From: Microbacterium pullorum
GTDB taxonomy: Bacteria; Actinomycetota; Actinomycetes; Actinomycetales; Microbacteriaceae
Length of the DNA: 64,000 nucleotides
Assembly (NCBI RefSeq): GCF_014836535.1
Contig: NZ_JACSQP010000002.1
Span: 310,001-374,000 of the forward strand
Reading direction: 5' to 3'
The translations under genes were made by a program, and so were the position numbers. The notes under the pieces are model-generated. The model was not told the DNA's origin and did not search any database. It saw only the letters and a program-made list of their open reading frames with translations. Shown here piece after piece: positions 54,917 through 63,577 of the stretch; the first letter of the stretch is position 1, and each line of letters opens with the position of its first letter.

Positions 54917-56143
54917 TCAGTCGGGCAGGATCGTCGCGGTGTAGCCCGCGTCCTCCAGCGTCGAGATGACGAGAGCGCGGTGCTCCGTGCCCCGCGTCTC
55001 CACGCTCAGCTGCAGGATCACCTCGCTGATCTGCAGTCCCTGACCGTGTCGGGTGTGCAGCACTTCGATGACGTTGGCGCCGGCGATCGACAGCAGCTCC
55101 GACACCCGGGCGAGCTGGCCGGGTCGGTCGGGCAACGGGATCTGCAGCGTCATGTAGCGACCGGATGCCGCGAGCCCGTGGGAGACCACGCGCTGCAGCA
55201 GCAGCGGGTCGATGTTGCCTCCGGAGAGCACCACCACCGTCGTACCCGAGGCCTGCACCTTGCCGGCGAGGATCGCCGCGACGCCCGCGGCTCCCGCCGG
55301 CTCCACGACCTGCTTCGCCCGCTCGAGCAGCAGCAGCAGGGCGCGGGCGATGTCATCGTCGGTGACGGTGACGACATCGTCGACGAGCTCGCGGATGATC
55401 TCGAACGGCACGTCGCCGGGGCGCGCGACGGCGATGCCGTCGGCGATCGTGGGGGTCGTCGCGACCGCGAGCGGGTGCCCCGCCTGCAGTGACGACGGGT
55501 AAGCGGCCGAATTGGCCGCCTGCACGCCGATCACCCGCACCGTGCGGCCTTCGGCCGCCGCGCGGGCCTTGACGGCCGCGGCGACACCGGCGGCCAGCCC
55601 CCCGCCCCCGATGCCGAGGACGACGGTGTCGAGGTCGGGCACGTCGTCCCACAGCTCGAGGCCGAGCGTGCCCTGACCGACGATCACGTCGGCGTGGTCG
55701 AACGGATGGATGAGCACGGCACCGGTGCGCTCGGCGAACTCCGCAGCCAGGCGCAGCGGGGTCTCCACGGTGTCACCGTCGAGGATGACCTCCGCGCCGT
55801 AGCCGCGGGTGGCCAGGAGCTTGGGCACCGGCACCCCGAGCGGCATGAAGATGGTTGCCTTGATGCCGAGCTTCTGCGCCGCCAGGGCGACGCCCTGCGC
55901 GTGGTTGCCGGCGGAGGCGGCCACCACGCCCCGGGCGCGCTCCTCCGACGTCAGTCGTGACAGCCGGTAGGTCGCGCCGCGGATCTTGAACGAACCGGTG
56001 CGCTGCAGATTCTCCAGCTTGAGCCGCACGGGCACGCCCAGCAGGTCGCTGAGGTGGTCGGACTCTTCCAGCGGGGTGCGCACGATCACGCCGCGCAGCG
56101 CCTCGGCGGCATCCTCGATCTCCGCCAGGGTGGGGGTGGTCAC
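54917..56143 (-). CDS. ilvA: Threonine ammonia-lyase
   Basis: 408 residues. PLP-binding Lys53 in RTGSFKIRGA, ASAGNHAQGVA, the glycine loop LGIGGGGLAAGVA, and VVLSGGNIDPLL; the C-terminal ~80 residues form one ACT regulatory domain (LPDRPGQLARVSELLSIAGA). It converts threonine to 2-oxobutyrate, either first step of isoleucine synthesis or catabolic. A single ACT-like domain resembles the shorter actinobacterial forms. The GTG at 56143 overlaps the upstream stop by 4 nt (GTGA). Confidence 0.92.
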   Translation of the reverse strand: MTTPTLAEIEDAAEALRGVIVRTPLEESDHLSDLLGVPVRLKLENLQRTGSFKIRGATYRLSRLTSEERARGVVAASAGNHAQGVALAAQKLGIKATIFMPLGVPVPKLLATRGYGAEVILDGDTVETPLRLAAEFAERTGAVLIHPFDHADVIVGQGTLGLELWDDVPDLDTVVLGIGGGGLAAGVAAAVKARAAAEGRTVRVIGVQAANSAAYPSSLQAGHPLAVATTPTIADGIAVARPGDVPFEIIRELVDDVVTVTDDDIARALLLLLERAKQVVEPAGAAGVAAILAGKVQASGTTVVVLSGGNIDPLLLQRVVSHGLAASGRYMTLQIPLPDRPGQLARVSELLSIAGANVIEVLHTRHGQGLQISEVILQLSVETRGTEHRALVISTLEDAGYTATILPD

Positions 56144-57327
56144 GCGGGGTTCCTCCAGTCGCGGGGCACAGTGCTCCAGATGAGTTCGTCGGGGCGCGCG
56201 GGTGCGCCGGTCTCCCAGCCGCGCCGGGACAGGTAGATCCAGACGACGTTGACGAACGCCGCCAGTGGCACCGCGAAGAGGGCGCCGGGGATGCCGCCGA
56301 CCATCGCGCCACCGGCGACGACGAGCACGACGGCGAGCGGGTGGACCTTGACGGCCGAGCCCATGAGCAGCGGCTGCAGCACGTGGCCTTCCAGCTGCTG
56401 CACGCCGAGCACCACGACGAGCATCCAGAACGCGATCCACGGCCCGTTGTAGACGAGCGCCAGGAACACCGCGAGGGTGCCCGTGAGGACGGCGCCGACG
56501 AACGGCACGAAGGCGCCGAGGAAGACCAGCACCGCCACCGGGATCGCCAGCGGCACGCCGAGGAGAAAAGCACCCAGGCCGATGCCGATCGCATCGATCG
56601 TCGCGACGAGCAGCTGGGTACGCGCGTAGTTGATGATGCTGACCCAGCCGGCACGGCCCGCGCCGTCGACGGCGGTGCGCGCGCGCTGCGGGAACAGCCG
56701 CACCGTCCAGCGCCAGATGCCGCCGCCGTCGGCGAGGATGCACAGCAGGATGAAGATGGTGAGCAACGTACCGGTGGCGACGTGGCCCACGGTGCTGCCG
56801 ATCGCGAGGGCCCCCGACCACACCAGCGAGGCCTGCTGCTCCATCAGCTGAAGGCCCTGGTCGAGCAGCCCGTCGATCTGTCCGGCCGTGAGGTGCAGCG
56901 GACCTGCGATGAGGTAGTCGCGCAGTCGGTCGATGGCCTCGACGGTGCGCCCCTGCACCGACGACAGCTGCCGGCTGACCTGCCACACCGCCAGCCACAG
57001 CAGTCCCGTTGCGACGGCGAGCGTGCCCACGACCGAGATGACGATCGCCAGCCACCTGGGCATGCGACGGCGCAGCATGAAGCTGAACACCGGCCAGATG
57101 AGTGCGGTCACGAGAATCGCCACGAGCAGCGGGATCACCAGCAGCTTGAGCTGGATGACCAGCCAGATCGCGACCCCGATCGCGGCCGCGATCACGAGGA
57201 ACCGCCACGCGTATGCCGTCGCGATGCGAAGCCCGTTGGGCAGGCCGGCGGCGATGTCGCTGGTCGTGTTCTTGCGCCGCACGGCGTCGAAGAAGACGTT
57301 GCGCGGCTTTTCGTCGGAGCCGGTCAC
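56140..57327 (-). CDS. AI-2E family transporter
   Basis: 395 residues, about seven to eight membrane helices, with the family's N-terminal pair of helices (LVIPLLVAILVTALIWPVFS), a soluble region (RLRDYLIAGPLHLTAGQID) and the C-terminal PFVGAVLTGTLAVFLAL. Members move small signals or ions (some Na+/H+ antiport) and are widespread; substrate unknown. The GTG at 57327 has TAGAAT 6 nt upstream. It is first in an operon with ilvA. Confidence 0.87.
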   Translation of the reverse strand: MTGSDEKPRNVFFDAVRRKNTTSDIAAGLPNGLRIATAYAWRFLVIAAAIGVAIWLVIQLKLLVIPLLVAILVTALIWPVFSFMLRRRMPRWLAIVISVVGTLAVATGLLWLAVWQVSRQLSSVQGRTVEAIDRLRDYLIAGPLHLTAGQIDGLLDQGLQLMEQQASLVWSGALAIGSTVGHVATGTLLTIFILLCILADGGGIWRWTVRLFPQRARTAVDGAGRAGWVSIINYARTQLLVATIDAIGIGLGAFLLGVPLAIPVAVLVFLGAFVPFVGAVLTGTLAVFLALVYNGPWIAFWMLVVVLGVQQLEGHVLQPLLMGSAVKVHPLAVVLVVAGGAMVGGIPGALFAVPLAAFVNVVWIYLSRRGWETGAPARPDELIWSTVPRDWRNPA

Positions 57328-57404
57328 CTCGTCATTCTAGAGTCGCCCGCTCGGCGTCCGATGCGCGCCCGCCGGTGTCGGAGCGTCTCGCTAGGCTGTG
57401 CGCC

Positions 57405-58706
57405 GTGTCCCTGACCCCCACCCCGAAGCGCTCCGCCAGGCTGAGTGGCGCCGAGGCCCGGCGCATCGCCCTGGCCGCGCAGGGCTTCACCCGACAGCGC
57501 CCGGCGGTGGTGGGGACGCGCCAGCTCAACCTCGCGCTGGCACGCATGGCGACCCTGCAGATCGATTCGGTCAACGTGTTCGCGCGCTCGCACTATCTGC
57601 CGCTGTTCTCCCGGCTGGGCGCCTACGACACCGGTCTGCTCGACCGGCTGCTGTTCGCCCGCCGCGCGCCGTACACCGAGTACTGGGCGCACGTGGCGTC
57701 GTTCATCCCCCTCGGCGACTGGGGCCTGTTCGCGTTTCGCCACGACGACCTGCGGGCCCGCTACGGGCAGCGCGCCCAGCGGTGGTTCCACGAGCACCGC
57801 GGCGTGGTCGAAGATGTCCGGGCGCAACTCGCCGCGCGAGGACCGCTGCGCCCCGCCGAGATCGACCGCGAGACCACGACGGCGCAGCGCGGCCCCTGGT
57901 GGGACTGGGACGCCGTCAAGCGCGCGCTGGAGTACCTGTGGCTCTTCGGCGAGGTGGCCGTCGCCGGCCGACGCGGCTTCGAGCGCACGTACGCGCTCGT
58001 CGAGCATGTGATCCCGGATGCCGCGAGAGCCCCGGTCCCGCGCGAGGTGGCGATCCGCGAGCTCGTGGCGCGCGCGGCGGCGGCCTACGGCGTCGCCACG
58101 GCATCCGATCTGGCCGATTACTGGCGCCTCGCCGACCGGCCCGCGGTGCTGCGCGCGATCACCGACCACGTCGAGGCCGGCACGCTGGAGCCGGTGACGG
58201 TGGCGGGCTGGCAGACCGCGGGGCGGCCGGCCGCGGCCTGGCGGCATCGCGATGCCACGCTCCCCCGGCGCCTCGACGCGACGGCCCTGCTCACGCCGTT
58301 CGACCCGGTGGTGTGGTTCCGTGACCGCGCCGAGCGTCTGTTCGACTTCGAGTACCGCATCGAGATCTACACCCCGGCGCACAAGCGGCGCTACGGCTAC
58401 TACTCGCTGCCCGTTCTCGTGGGCGACGACATCGTGGGGCGCGTCGACCTCAAGGCCGATCGCGCCCGGTCGACCCTGCTCGTGCAGTCGGCGTGGTGGG
58501 AGCACGGCCGGCCCGCTCACGCGGCCGAGCGCCTGGCGCAGGAACTGCGGCTGGCAGCCCGCTGGCAGGGCCTGGAGCGCGTGTCGGTGGGGCGGTGGGG
58601 TGACGCCACCGACGACATCGCCGACGCGCTCAGCGGAGCCCTGCGCCACGAGCGGACGACCGCAGAACCCGCGCCCGTGCCCGTCGGCGATACGGTGGAG
58701 GGGTGA
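57405..58706 (+). CDS. YcaQ/AlkX-type DNA glycosylase (winged-helix protein)
   Basis: 433 residues of the HTH_42/YcaQ family. The catalytic QxD motif is in ATLQIDSVNVFARSHYLPLF (about residue 50), as in the crosslink-unhooking glycosylases AlkX/YcaQ. PYTEYWAHVASFIPL, RGPWWDWDAVKRALEYLW and the C-terminal RRYGYYSLPVLVGDDIVGRV are intact. It removes bulky or crosslinked alkylated bases. The GTG at 57405 has TAGGCT 7 nt upstream. A paralogue lies nearby on the other strand. Confidence 0.9.
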   Translation: MSLTPTPKRSARLSGAEARRIALAAQGFTRQRPAVVGTRQLNLALARMATLQIDSVNVFARSHYLPLFSRLGAYDTGLLDRLLFARRAPYTEYWAHVASFIPLGDWGLFAFRHDDLRARYGQRAQRWFHEHRGVVEDVRAQLAARGPLRPAEIDRETTTAQRGPWWDWDAVKRALEYLWLFGEVAVAGRRGFERTYALVEHVIPDAARAPVPREVAIRELVARAAAAYGVATASDLADYWRLADRPAVLRAITDHVEAGTLEPVTVAGWQTAGRPAAAWRHRDATLPRRLDATALLTPFDPVVWFRDRAERLFDFEYRIEIYTPAHKRRYGYYSLPVLVGDDIVGRVDLKADRARSTLLVQSAWWEHGRPAHAAERLAQELRLAARWQGLERVSVGRWGDATDDIADALSGALRHERTTAEPAPVPVGDTVEG

Positions 58707-59608
58707 AGCGCGGCCCTCTCATCGCCCTCGCCGCGACCGGTGCGGCCCTCGTGATCGCGGCGGGCGTCATGGTCTTCGCCCTCACCCGCCCCGAATCCGC
58801 CGACGCCGTCGCCGAGCGATACCTGCAGGCCCTTGCGACCGGGGACGTCGACGCGGTCGCCGCGCTCCTGGCCGAGCCCGACGAGACGGTCCTCGCCGCG
58901 TTCGCGGCCGCCGACGCGTACCTCGCCGATCCCGTCGTCACCGATGCGGTCGCCGGCGAGGTCGGAACCGGCTTCCGTGCCGAGGCCGCACTCGACGGCG
59001 CCGACACGACCGTACTGTTCACGCTGACCGACGAATCGGGCACCTGGACGGTGACCGACAGCCTCGCCACGATCGACGTGGCGACCACGCTCGGCGACGC
59101 CGTGAGCATCGGCGATGCGGTGCTGCCGCTGGGCGAGGAAGGCGTCGTATCGGTGCTGCCGGCGGTGTACACGCTGCAGGCCGCCCCGACCGATTTCCTC
59201 GACGGTGCCGCCACCGTCGCCGCCACGAATGCGCAGCCGCTCTCCGCCGCGATCGATGCGAGCCTCTCCCCCGACGCCGCTGCGCGCGCACAGCCGCAGC
59301 TCGACGCCTACGCCGACGCCTGTGTGGCTCCGGCCGAGACCCTGCCCGACCGCTGCGGTCTGCAGGTGCCGTGGCCTGCCGACCTCACGGCGCTCGACAC
59401 GCTCACGACCCGCATCGACACGTATCCCGTGCTGCAGATCGACGACGCCGCGCTCACCTTCACCGCATCGGGCGGTTCGGTGGTCGTCACCGCGGCGGGC
59501 ACCGACCGCGAGGGCACCGCGGACTCGGTGACCTACCGCACCGACGATTGGACGCTGCGCGGCACGGTGTCCTTCGCCGGGGACGAGCTGGTGCTGACGG
59601 TCTTCTGA
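58703..59608 (+). CDS. Hypothetical secreted or membrane-anchored protein
   Basis: 301 residues: N-terminal hydrophobic signal/anchor (LIALAATGAALVIAAGVMVF) without a lipobox cysteine, then an acidic, Ala/Asp-rich extracytoplasmic region. A start like ADAVAERYLQALATGDVDAV resembles the NTF2-like DUF4878 pattern. Two cysteines (DACVAP, DRCGLQ) may form a disulfide. The GTG overlaps the preceding stop (GTGA) and also has TACGGT 6 nt upstream. Confidence 0.72.
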   Translation: MKRGPLIALAATGAALVIAAGVMVFALTRPESADAVAERYLQALATGDVDAVAALLAEPDETVLAAFAAADAYLADPVVTDAVAGEVGTGFRAEAALDGADTTVLFTLTDESGTWTVTDSLATIDVATTLGDAVSIGDAVLPLGEEGVVSVLPAVYTLQAAPTDFLDGAATVAATNAQPLSAAIDASLSPDAAARAQPQLDAYADACVAPAETLPDRCGLQVPWPADLTALDTLTTRIDTYPVLQIDDAALTFTASGGSVVVTAAGTDREGTADSVTYRTDDWTLRGTVSFAGDELVLTVF

Positions 59609-59614
59609 GGCCGG

Positions 59615-60682
59615 TCACGCCAGCCCCTGCACCTCCAGCCCCAGCCACGCCGCGAGTTCGCCGACCTCCCGCTCCACGGCCTCGCGAGCGGCCTCGTCGA
59701 AGCCGACCTCCTCGTGCACCGCGTTCACGCGGAACACCCCGGCCTTGCGGTCCGCCTTCGCGTCGAGCTTCCCGATGAACCGGTCGCCGTGCAGGATCGG
59801 CAGGGCGAAGTACCCCCAACGACGCCGGGCGGCCGGCTTGTACATCTCCAGCACGTACTCGTAGCCGAACAGGTCCAGCAGCCGGGCACGGTCGGCGGCG
59901 ATGCGGTCGTGCGGGGAGACGAGCACGGTGCGTCCGGCGAAGGCGCCCTCGAGCGCCCCGGCATCCACGCGCCACTGCCCCGCCACCCCCGTGACCTGCG
60001 CGGGCACGCCGACGTCGTCGCCCACCGTCTTCGTCCGAGCGATGCCGAGGGCCCCCAGCCGGCGTTCGCTGCGTTCACGGCGGGCCGCGGCTTCCGGCAC
60101 GTCGGGCAGGTCGGCGGGGTAGACGCGTTCGGCGAGGTCGAACAACCGCCCCTTCGCATCGCGCCCCCACACGGCGACGTCCCCGGTGCCCACCAGGATC
60201 TCGAGCATCTGCTGCGCGTTGCGGCTGTGCGTCCAGCCGCTGGAGCGCCACGACACCTGCGCCGTGTCGGGCACCTCCGCGGCGTGCAGCGGACCCTCCG
60301 CCCGCAGCAGCGCCATCACATCGCGACGGAAGCCGTCGTTGGCGTGCAGCCACGCCCGCGTCCCCTCGTCGCGGGGACGACGGGCCATGTCGTGGCGGTG
60401 CAGCGGCAGGTCGGACATGAGCCGGTAGAACCCGTCCAGTTCGAACAGGTCGCGGTCCGCCTCCACCGCCTGACGCAGATCCGCGGGCTGGTAGGGCCAT
60501 CCGAGCCGGCTCCACAGGATGTGGTCGGCGCTGGGCATGATCGCCGCCGTCGGCTCGATGTTCACCGCGCCGAGGGCGTAGACCGTCTCCACGATGCCGG
60601 CGGGCCGCGGCGCCGACAGCAGCTGCGCCCGCACTGCGAGCCGTCGCGCGTCGCGCGGTGACAGCTCGAGCGGCGCGGTCAC
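59615..60682 (-). CDS. YcaQ-family paralogue lacking the QxD motif
   Basis: 355 residues of the same winged-helix glycosylase family as the gene at 57.4 kb, with ADHILWSRLGWPYQPADL, the RWGYFALPILHGDRFIGKL element and three winged helices. At the catalytic position the sequence reads AVNIEPTAAIMP instead of QxD, with Asn in place of Gln and Glu in place of Asp. It may be inactive, differently specific, or use the glutamate. It is downstream of, and shares a strand with, htpX. Confidence 0.82.
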   Translation of the reverse strand: MTAPLELSPRDARRLAVRAQLLSAPRPAGIVETVYALGAVNIEPTAAIMPSADHILWSRLGWPYQPADLRQAVEADRDLFELDGFYRLMSDLPLHRHDMARRPRDEGTRAWLHANDGFRRDVMALLRAEGPLHAAEVPDTAQVSWRSSGWTHSRNAQQMLEILVGTGDVAVWGRDAKGRLFDLAERVYPADLPDVPEAAARRERSERRLGALGIARTKTVGDDVGVPAQVTGVAGQWRVDAGALEGAFAGRTVLVSPHDRIAADRARLLDLFGYEYVLEMYKPAARRRWGYFALPILHGDRFIGKLDAKADRKAGVFRVNAVHEEVGFDEAAREAVEREVGELAAWLGLEVQGLA

Positions 60683-60683
60683 G

Positions 60684-61571
60684 CTAGAACTCGCCGCCCA
60701 TGGTGTGCAGCCGCTCGATGCGCGACGCGATCGGCGGGTGCGTGTCGAACAGGCGCGCGACGCCGCCCGGGCGCAGCGGGTCGGCGAACCACAGGTGGGC
60801 CATCGCCGTGTTGGCCCTGCTCAGCGGCTGCGCGTTCGTCTCGAGCTTCGCCAGCGCCGATGCCAGCCCATCCGGATCGCGGGTGGTGAGGGCGCTCGTG
60901 GCATCCGCGAGGTACTCCCGCTGACGCGAGATGGATGCCTGAACGACCCCGGCCAGCAGCGGGGCCACGAGTGCGGCGACCACCCCGAACAGCAGGAAGA
61001 CCAGCTGCGACTGTCCATTGCCGCTGCGGCGGCCTCCCCCGAAGAAAGCGAATCGCAAGGCGACGTCGGCGAGCATGCCGACGGCGACGACGAGACCGAA
61101 CACGATGAGCGAGACGCGGATGTCGTAGTTGCGGATGTGGGCCAGCTCGTGGCCGAGCACCCCTTCGAGCTCGCGGTCCGTCATGAGCTCGAACAGCCCC
61201 GTCGTCACCGTGATGGCCGCTTCTTCGGGCGTGCGCCCGGTGGCGAAGGCGTTCGGAGCCGGATCGTCGACGACGTACAGACGCGGCATCGGGGTGCCCG
61301 TCGCGATGCACAGGTTCTCCACGATGCGGTGAAAGCGAGGCGCGTCGGTCTGCGAGACCGCCACGGCGCCCGACAAGGCCAGCGCCTCACGGTCTGCGAA
61401 GAAGTACTGCACGGCCGCGTAACCGCCCGCGGCCACGAGCACGAATGCCGTGATCCACCAGTTGTTGCCGGCGAGCCAGCCGGCGGCGAGGCCGAGCAGC
61501 CCCAGCACCAGCACGAACCCGATCAGGATGAACCAGGTGTTGCGCTTGTTGCGGGCGATCGCCGAGTACAC
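60684..61571 (-). CDS. htpX: HtpX-like M48 membrane metalloprotease
   Basis: 295 residues. Two N-terminal membrane helices, the zinc motif HELAH (residues 141-145), then the third ligand glutamate in SRQREYLADATSAL, and two further helices (SLIVFGLVVAVGMLADVALR; LVFLLFGVVAALVAPLLAG). It degrades damaged membrane proteins with FtsH. It follows lemA by 38 bp on the same strand, the common lemA-htpX pair. GTG start. Confidence 0.9.
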   Translation of the reverse strand: MYSAIARNKRNTWFILIGFVLVLGLLGLAAGWLAGNNWWITAFVLVAAGGYAAVQYFFADREALALSGAVAVSQTDAPRFHRIVENLCIATGTPMPRLYVVDDPAPNAFATGRTPEEAAITVTTGLFELMTDRELEGVLGHELAHIRNYDIRVSLIVFGLVVAVGMLADVALRFAFFGGGRRSGNGQSQLVFLLFGVVAALVAPLLAGVVQASISRQREYLADATSALTTRDPDGLASALAKLETNAQPLSRANTAMAHLWFADPLRPGGVARLFDTHPPIASRIERLHTMGGEF

Positions 61572-61609
61572 CGGGGCCTCCGATCAGGCGAGGATCGCCC
61601 CGGCTCGCA

Positions 61610-62179
61610 TCAGAACTGCACGCGGGGCGGCTCGGAGATGGCGGCGCCGTCGACGACCTCGAAGAACTCGCGCTCGTGGAATCCGAGGTTGCGGGCGAAG
61701 AGGTTGTTCGGGAACACGCGGATCTTCGTGTTGAGTTCCCGCACGCCGCCGTTGTAGAACCGGCGCGACGCCTGGATCTTGTCTTCGGTGTCGACGATCG
61801 ACTGCTGCAGGTGGAGGAAGTTCTGGCTGGCCTGCAGCTGCGGATAGGCCTCCGCGACGGCGAACAACGACTTCAGCGCCTGCTGCATGTGGCCCTCGGC
61901 GACACCCGCGTCGGCGGGCCCGCCTGCGGCGAGGGTCTCGGCTCGAGCGCGGGTGACGTTCTCGAACACCGCCTTCTCGTGCGCCGCATACCCCTTCACC
62001 GCCTCGATGAGGTTGGGCAGCAGGTCGGCGCGGCGTTTGAGCTGCACCGTGATGTCGCTCCACGCCTCGTCGACGCGCACGTTCAGCGCGACGAGGGAGT
62101 TGTAGGTCGCCCACAAGTAGACGCCGACGGCGACCACCAGTGCGACGACGATCAGTACCGGGATCAGCCATTCCCACAT
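61610..62179 (-). CDS. lemA: LemA family protein
   Basis: 189 residues: a membrane helix at the N-terminus (LIPVLIVVALVVAVGVYLWA), then the helical bundle of LemA with YNSLVALNVRVDEAWSDITV, LKRRADLLPNLIEAVKGYAA and RRFYNGGVRELNTKIRVFPN. The ATG at 62179 has GGAGGGGAG about 10 nt upstream; the longer frame is less likely. Paired with HtpX; the biochemical role is unknown. Confidence 0.9.
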   Translation of the reverse strand: MWEWLIPVLIVVALVVAVGVYLWATYNSLVALNVRVDEAWSDITVQLKRRADLLPNLIEAVKGYAAHEKAVFENVTRARAETLAAGGPADAGVAEGHMQQALKSLFAVAEAYPQLQASQNFLHLQQSIVDTEDKIQASRRFYNGGVRELNTKIRVFPNNLFARNLGFHEREFFEVVDGAAISEPPRVQF

Positions 62180-62263
62180 GTGTCCGTGACTCCCCTCCGA
62201 GTGTCCCCCCATCCTAGTGGCGCGCGCACGCCGTCACCGCGCCACCGCGGGCACTCCCAGTCC

Positions 62264-63577
62264 TTACCCACCGAGAACGCGGTCGAGGTACGGGTTGCGG
62301 AACATCCGCGACGGATCGAGCCAGTCGCGCAGCGCCGTGAAGTCATCGAACCGCGGGTACCGCTCACGCAGCTGCGCGGCATCCAGACCGTGCATCTTGC
62401 CCCAGTGCGGTCGCCCGTCATGACGCAGCATGATCTGCTCGACCGCCGCGAAGTACTCGGTCGGGTCCTCGCGCCAGTAACGGTGCACGGCGATGTAGCC
62501 GGTCGCCCGGCCCGTTGCCGTCGACAGCCACAGCCCGTCACCGGCGGCGACGCGCACCTCGACGGGGAACGAGATGCGCCAGCCCCGCTCGACGACGAGG
62601 GTGCGCAGCTCGTCGAACGCGGCGGCGAGGTGCTCCACCGGCAGGGCGTACTCCATCTCGCGGAACCGCACCCCGCGGCGCTGTGTGAACACCGCGGCGC
62701 TGACGTCGCTGTACTCGCGGTCGCCGGTGAGCCGCGTCGCGAGCCGGTTCACCCTCGGCACGATCGGGGGCGCGACGGTGCCGGCGGCGCACGTCGCGCG
62801 GAAGAGCCCGTTGGCCAGCAGCGTCTCGTCCACCCACTTGCCCACTGCCGGCAGCCGGTGACGCGGGGCGCTCTCGGGCAGCCGCGTGTCGGTCTTGGTG
62901 AGGGCGAGGTCGGTGTGGGGGAACCAGTAGAACTCGAAGTGGTCGGCGGCGGCGGCACGGTCGGCGAGGTCGGCCACGACGGCATCCACCGGTTCCGGCC
63001 GCTCCACGGCGTGCAGCACGAACCGCGGCACGCACTGCAGGGTCACGTCCACGAGGACGCCGAGGGCACCGAGCCCGAGAGCGACGGCGGGCAGCAGATC
63101 GGCGTTGTGCGTCTCATCGACCGTGAGCAGCTCACCGTCGGCCGTCACGAGCGTCGCGGCGACCACCTGCGTCGCGATACCCCCGAAGCGCGCGCCCGTG
63201 CCGTGGGTCCCGGTCGACACCGCGCCCGAGATCGACTGCCGGTCGATGTCGCCGAGATTCTGCATCGCGAGACCGTAGGGGGCCAGCAGCGCCGGGATGC
63301 GATGCAGCTTGGTGCCCGCCAGCAGCCGCACCCGGCGGCGCTCCCGGTCGACCGACACGAGGCCGCTGAGGTCGGCGAGCTCGAGCAGTACGCCCGGCGC
63401 CACGGCGACGCCGGAGAAGCTGTGCCCCGACCCCACGGCCTTCAGCTGCAGCCCGCGCGCCGCAGCGGATTGCACGCTGCGCCGCACGGCGGCGACCGTG
63501 GTCGGGTACTCCACCCGCTGTGGGCGCACCTGTTCGCAGCGGCCCCAGTTCTGCCAACGCCCGCCGGGCCGGGTCAC
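62264..63577 (-). CDS. D-arabinono-1,4-lactone oxidase-type FAD enzyme
   Basis: 437 residues of the VAO flavoprotein family, aldonolactone oxidase branch: EYPTTVAAVRRSVQSAAARG, AVGSGHSFSGVAV (FAD motif), NLGDIDRQSISGAVSTGTHG, and the C-terminal RPHWGKMHGLDAAQLRERYP with the HWxK signature. The FAD-attaching His lies in GSGHS. It oxidises a sugar lactone or alditol. Its GTG start overlaps the stop of the upstream deaminase/aldolase, a frequent actinobacterial pair. Confidence 0.92.
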   Translation of the reverse strand: MTRPGGRWQNWGRCEQVRPQRVEYPTTVAAVRRSVQSAAARGLQLKAVGSGHSFSGVAVAPGVLLELADLSGLVSVDRERRRVRLLAGTKLHRIPALLAPYGLAMQNLGDIDRQSISGAVSTGTHGTGARFGGIATQVVAATLVTADGELLTVDETHNADLLPAVALGLGALGVLVDVTLQCVPRFVLHAVERPEPVDAVVADLADRAAAADHFEFYWFPHTDLALTKTDTRLPESAPRHRLPAVGKWVDETLLANGLFRATCAAGTVAPPIVPRVNRLATRLTGDREYSDVSAAVFTQRRGVRFREMEYALPVEHLAAAFDELRTLVVERGWRISFPVEVRVAAGDGLWLSTATGRATGYIAVHRYWREDPTEYFAAVEQIMLRHDGRPHWGKMHGLDAAQLRERYPRFDDFTALRDWLDPSRMFRNPYLDRVLGG

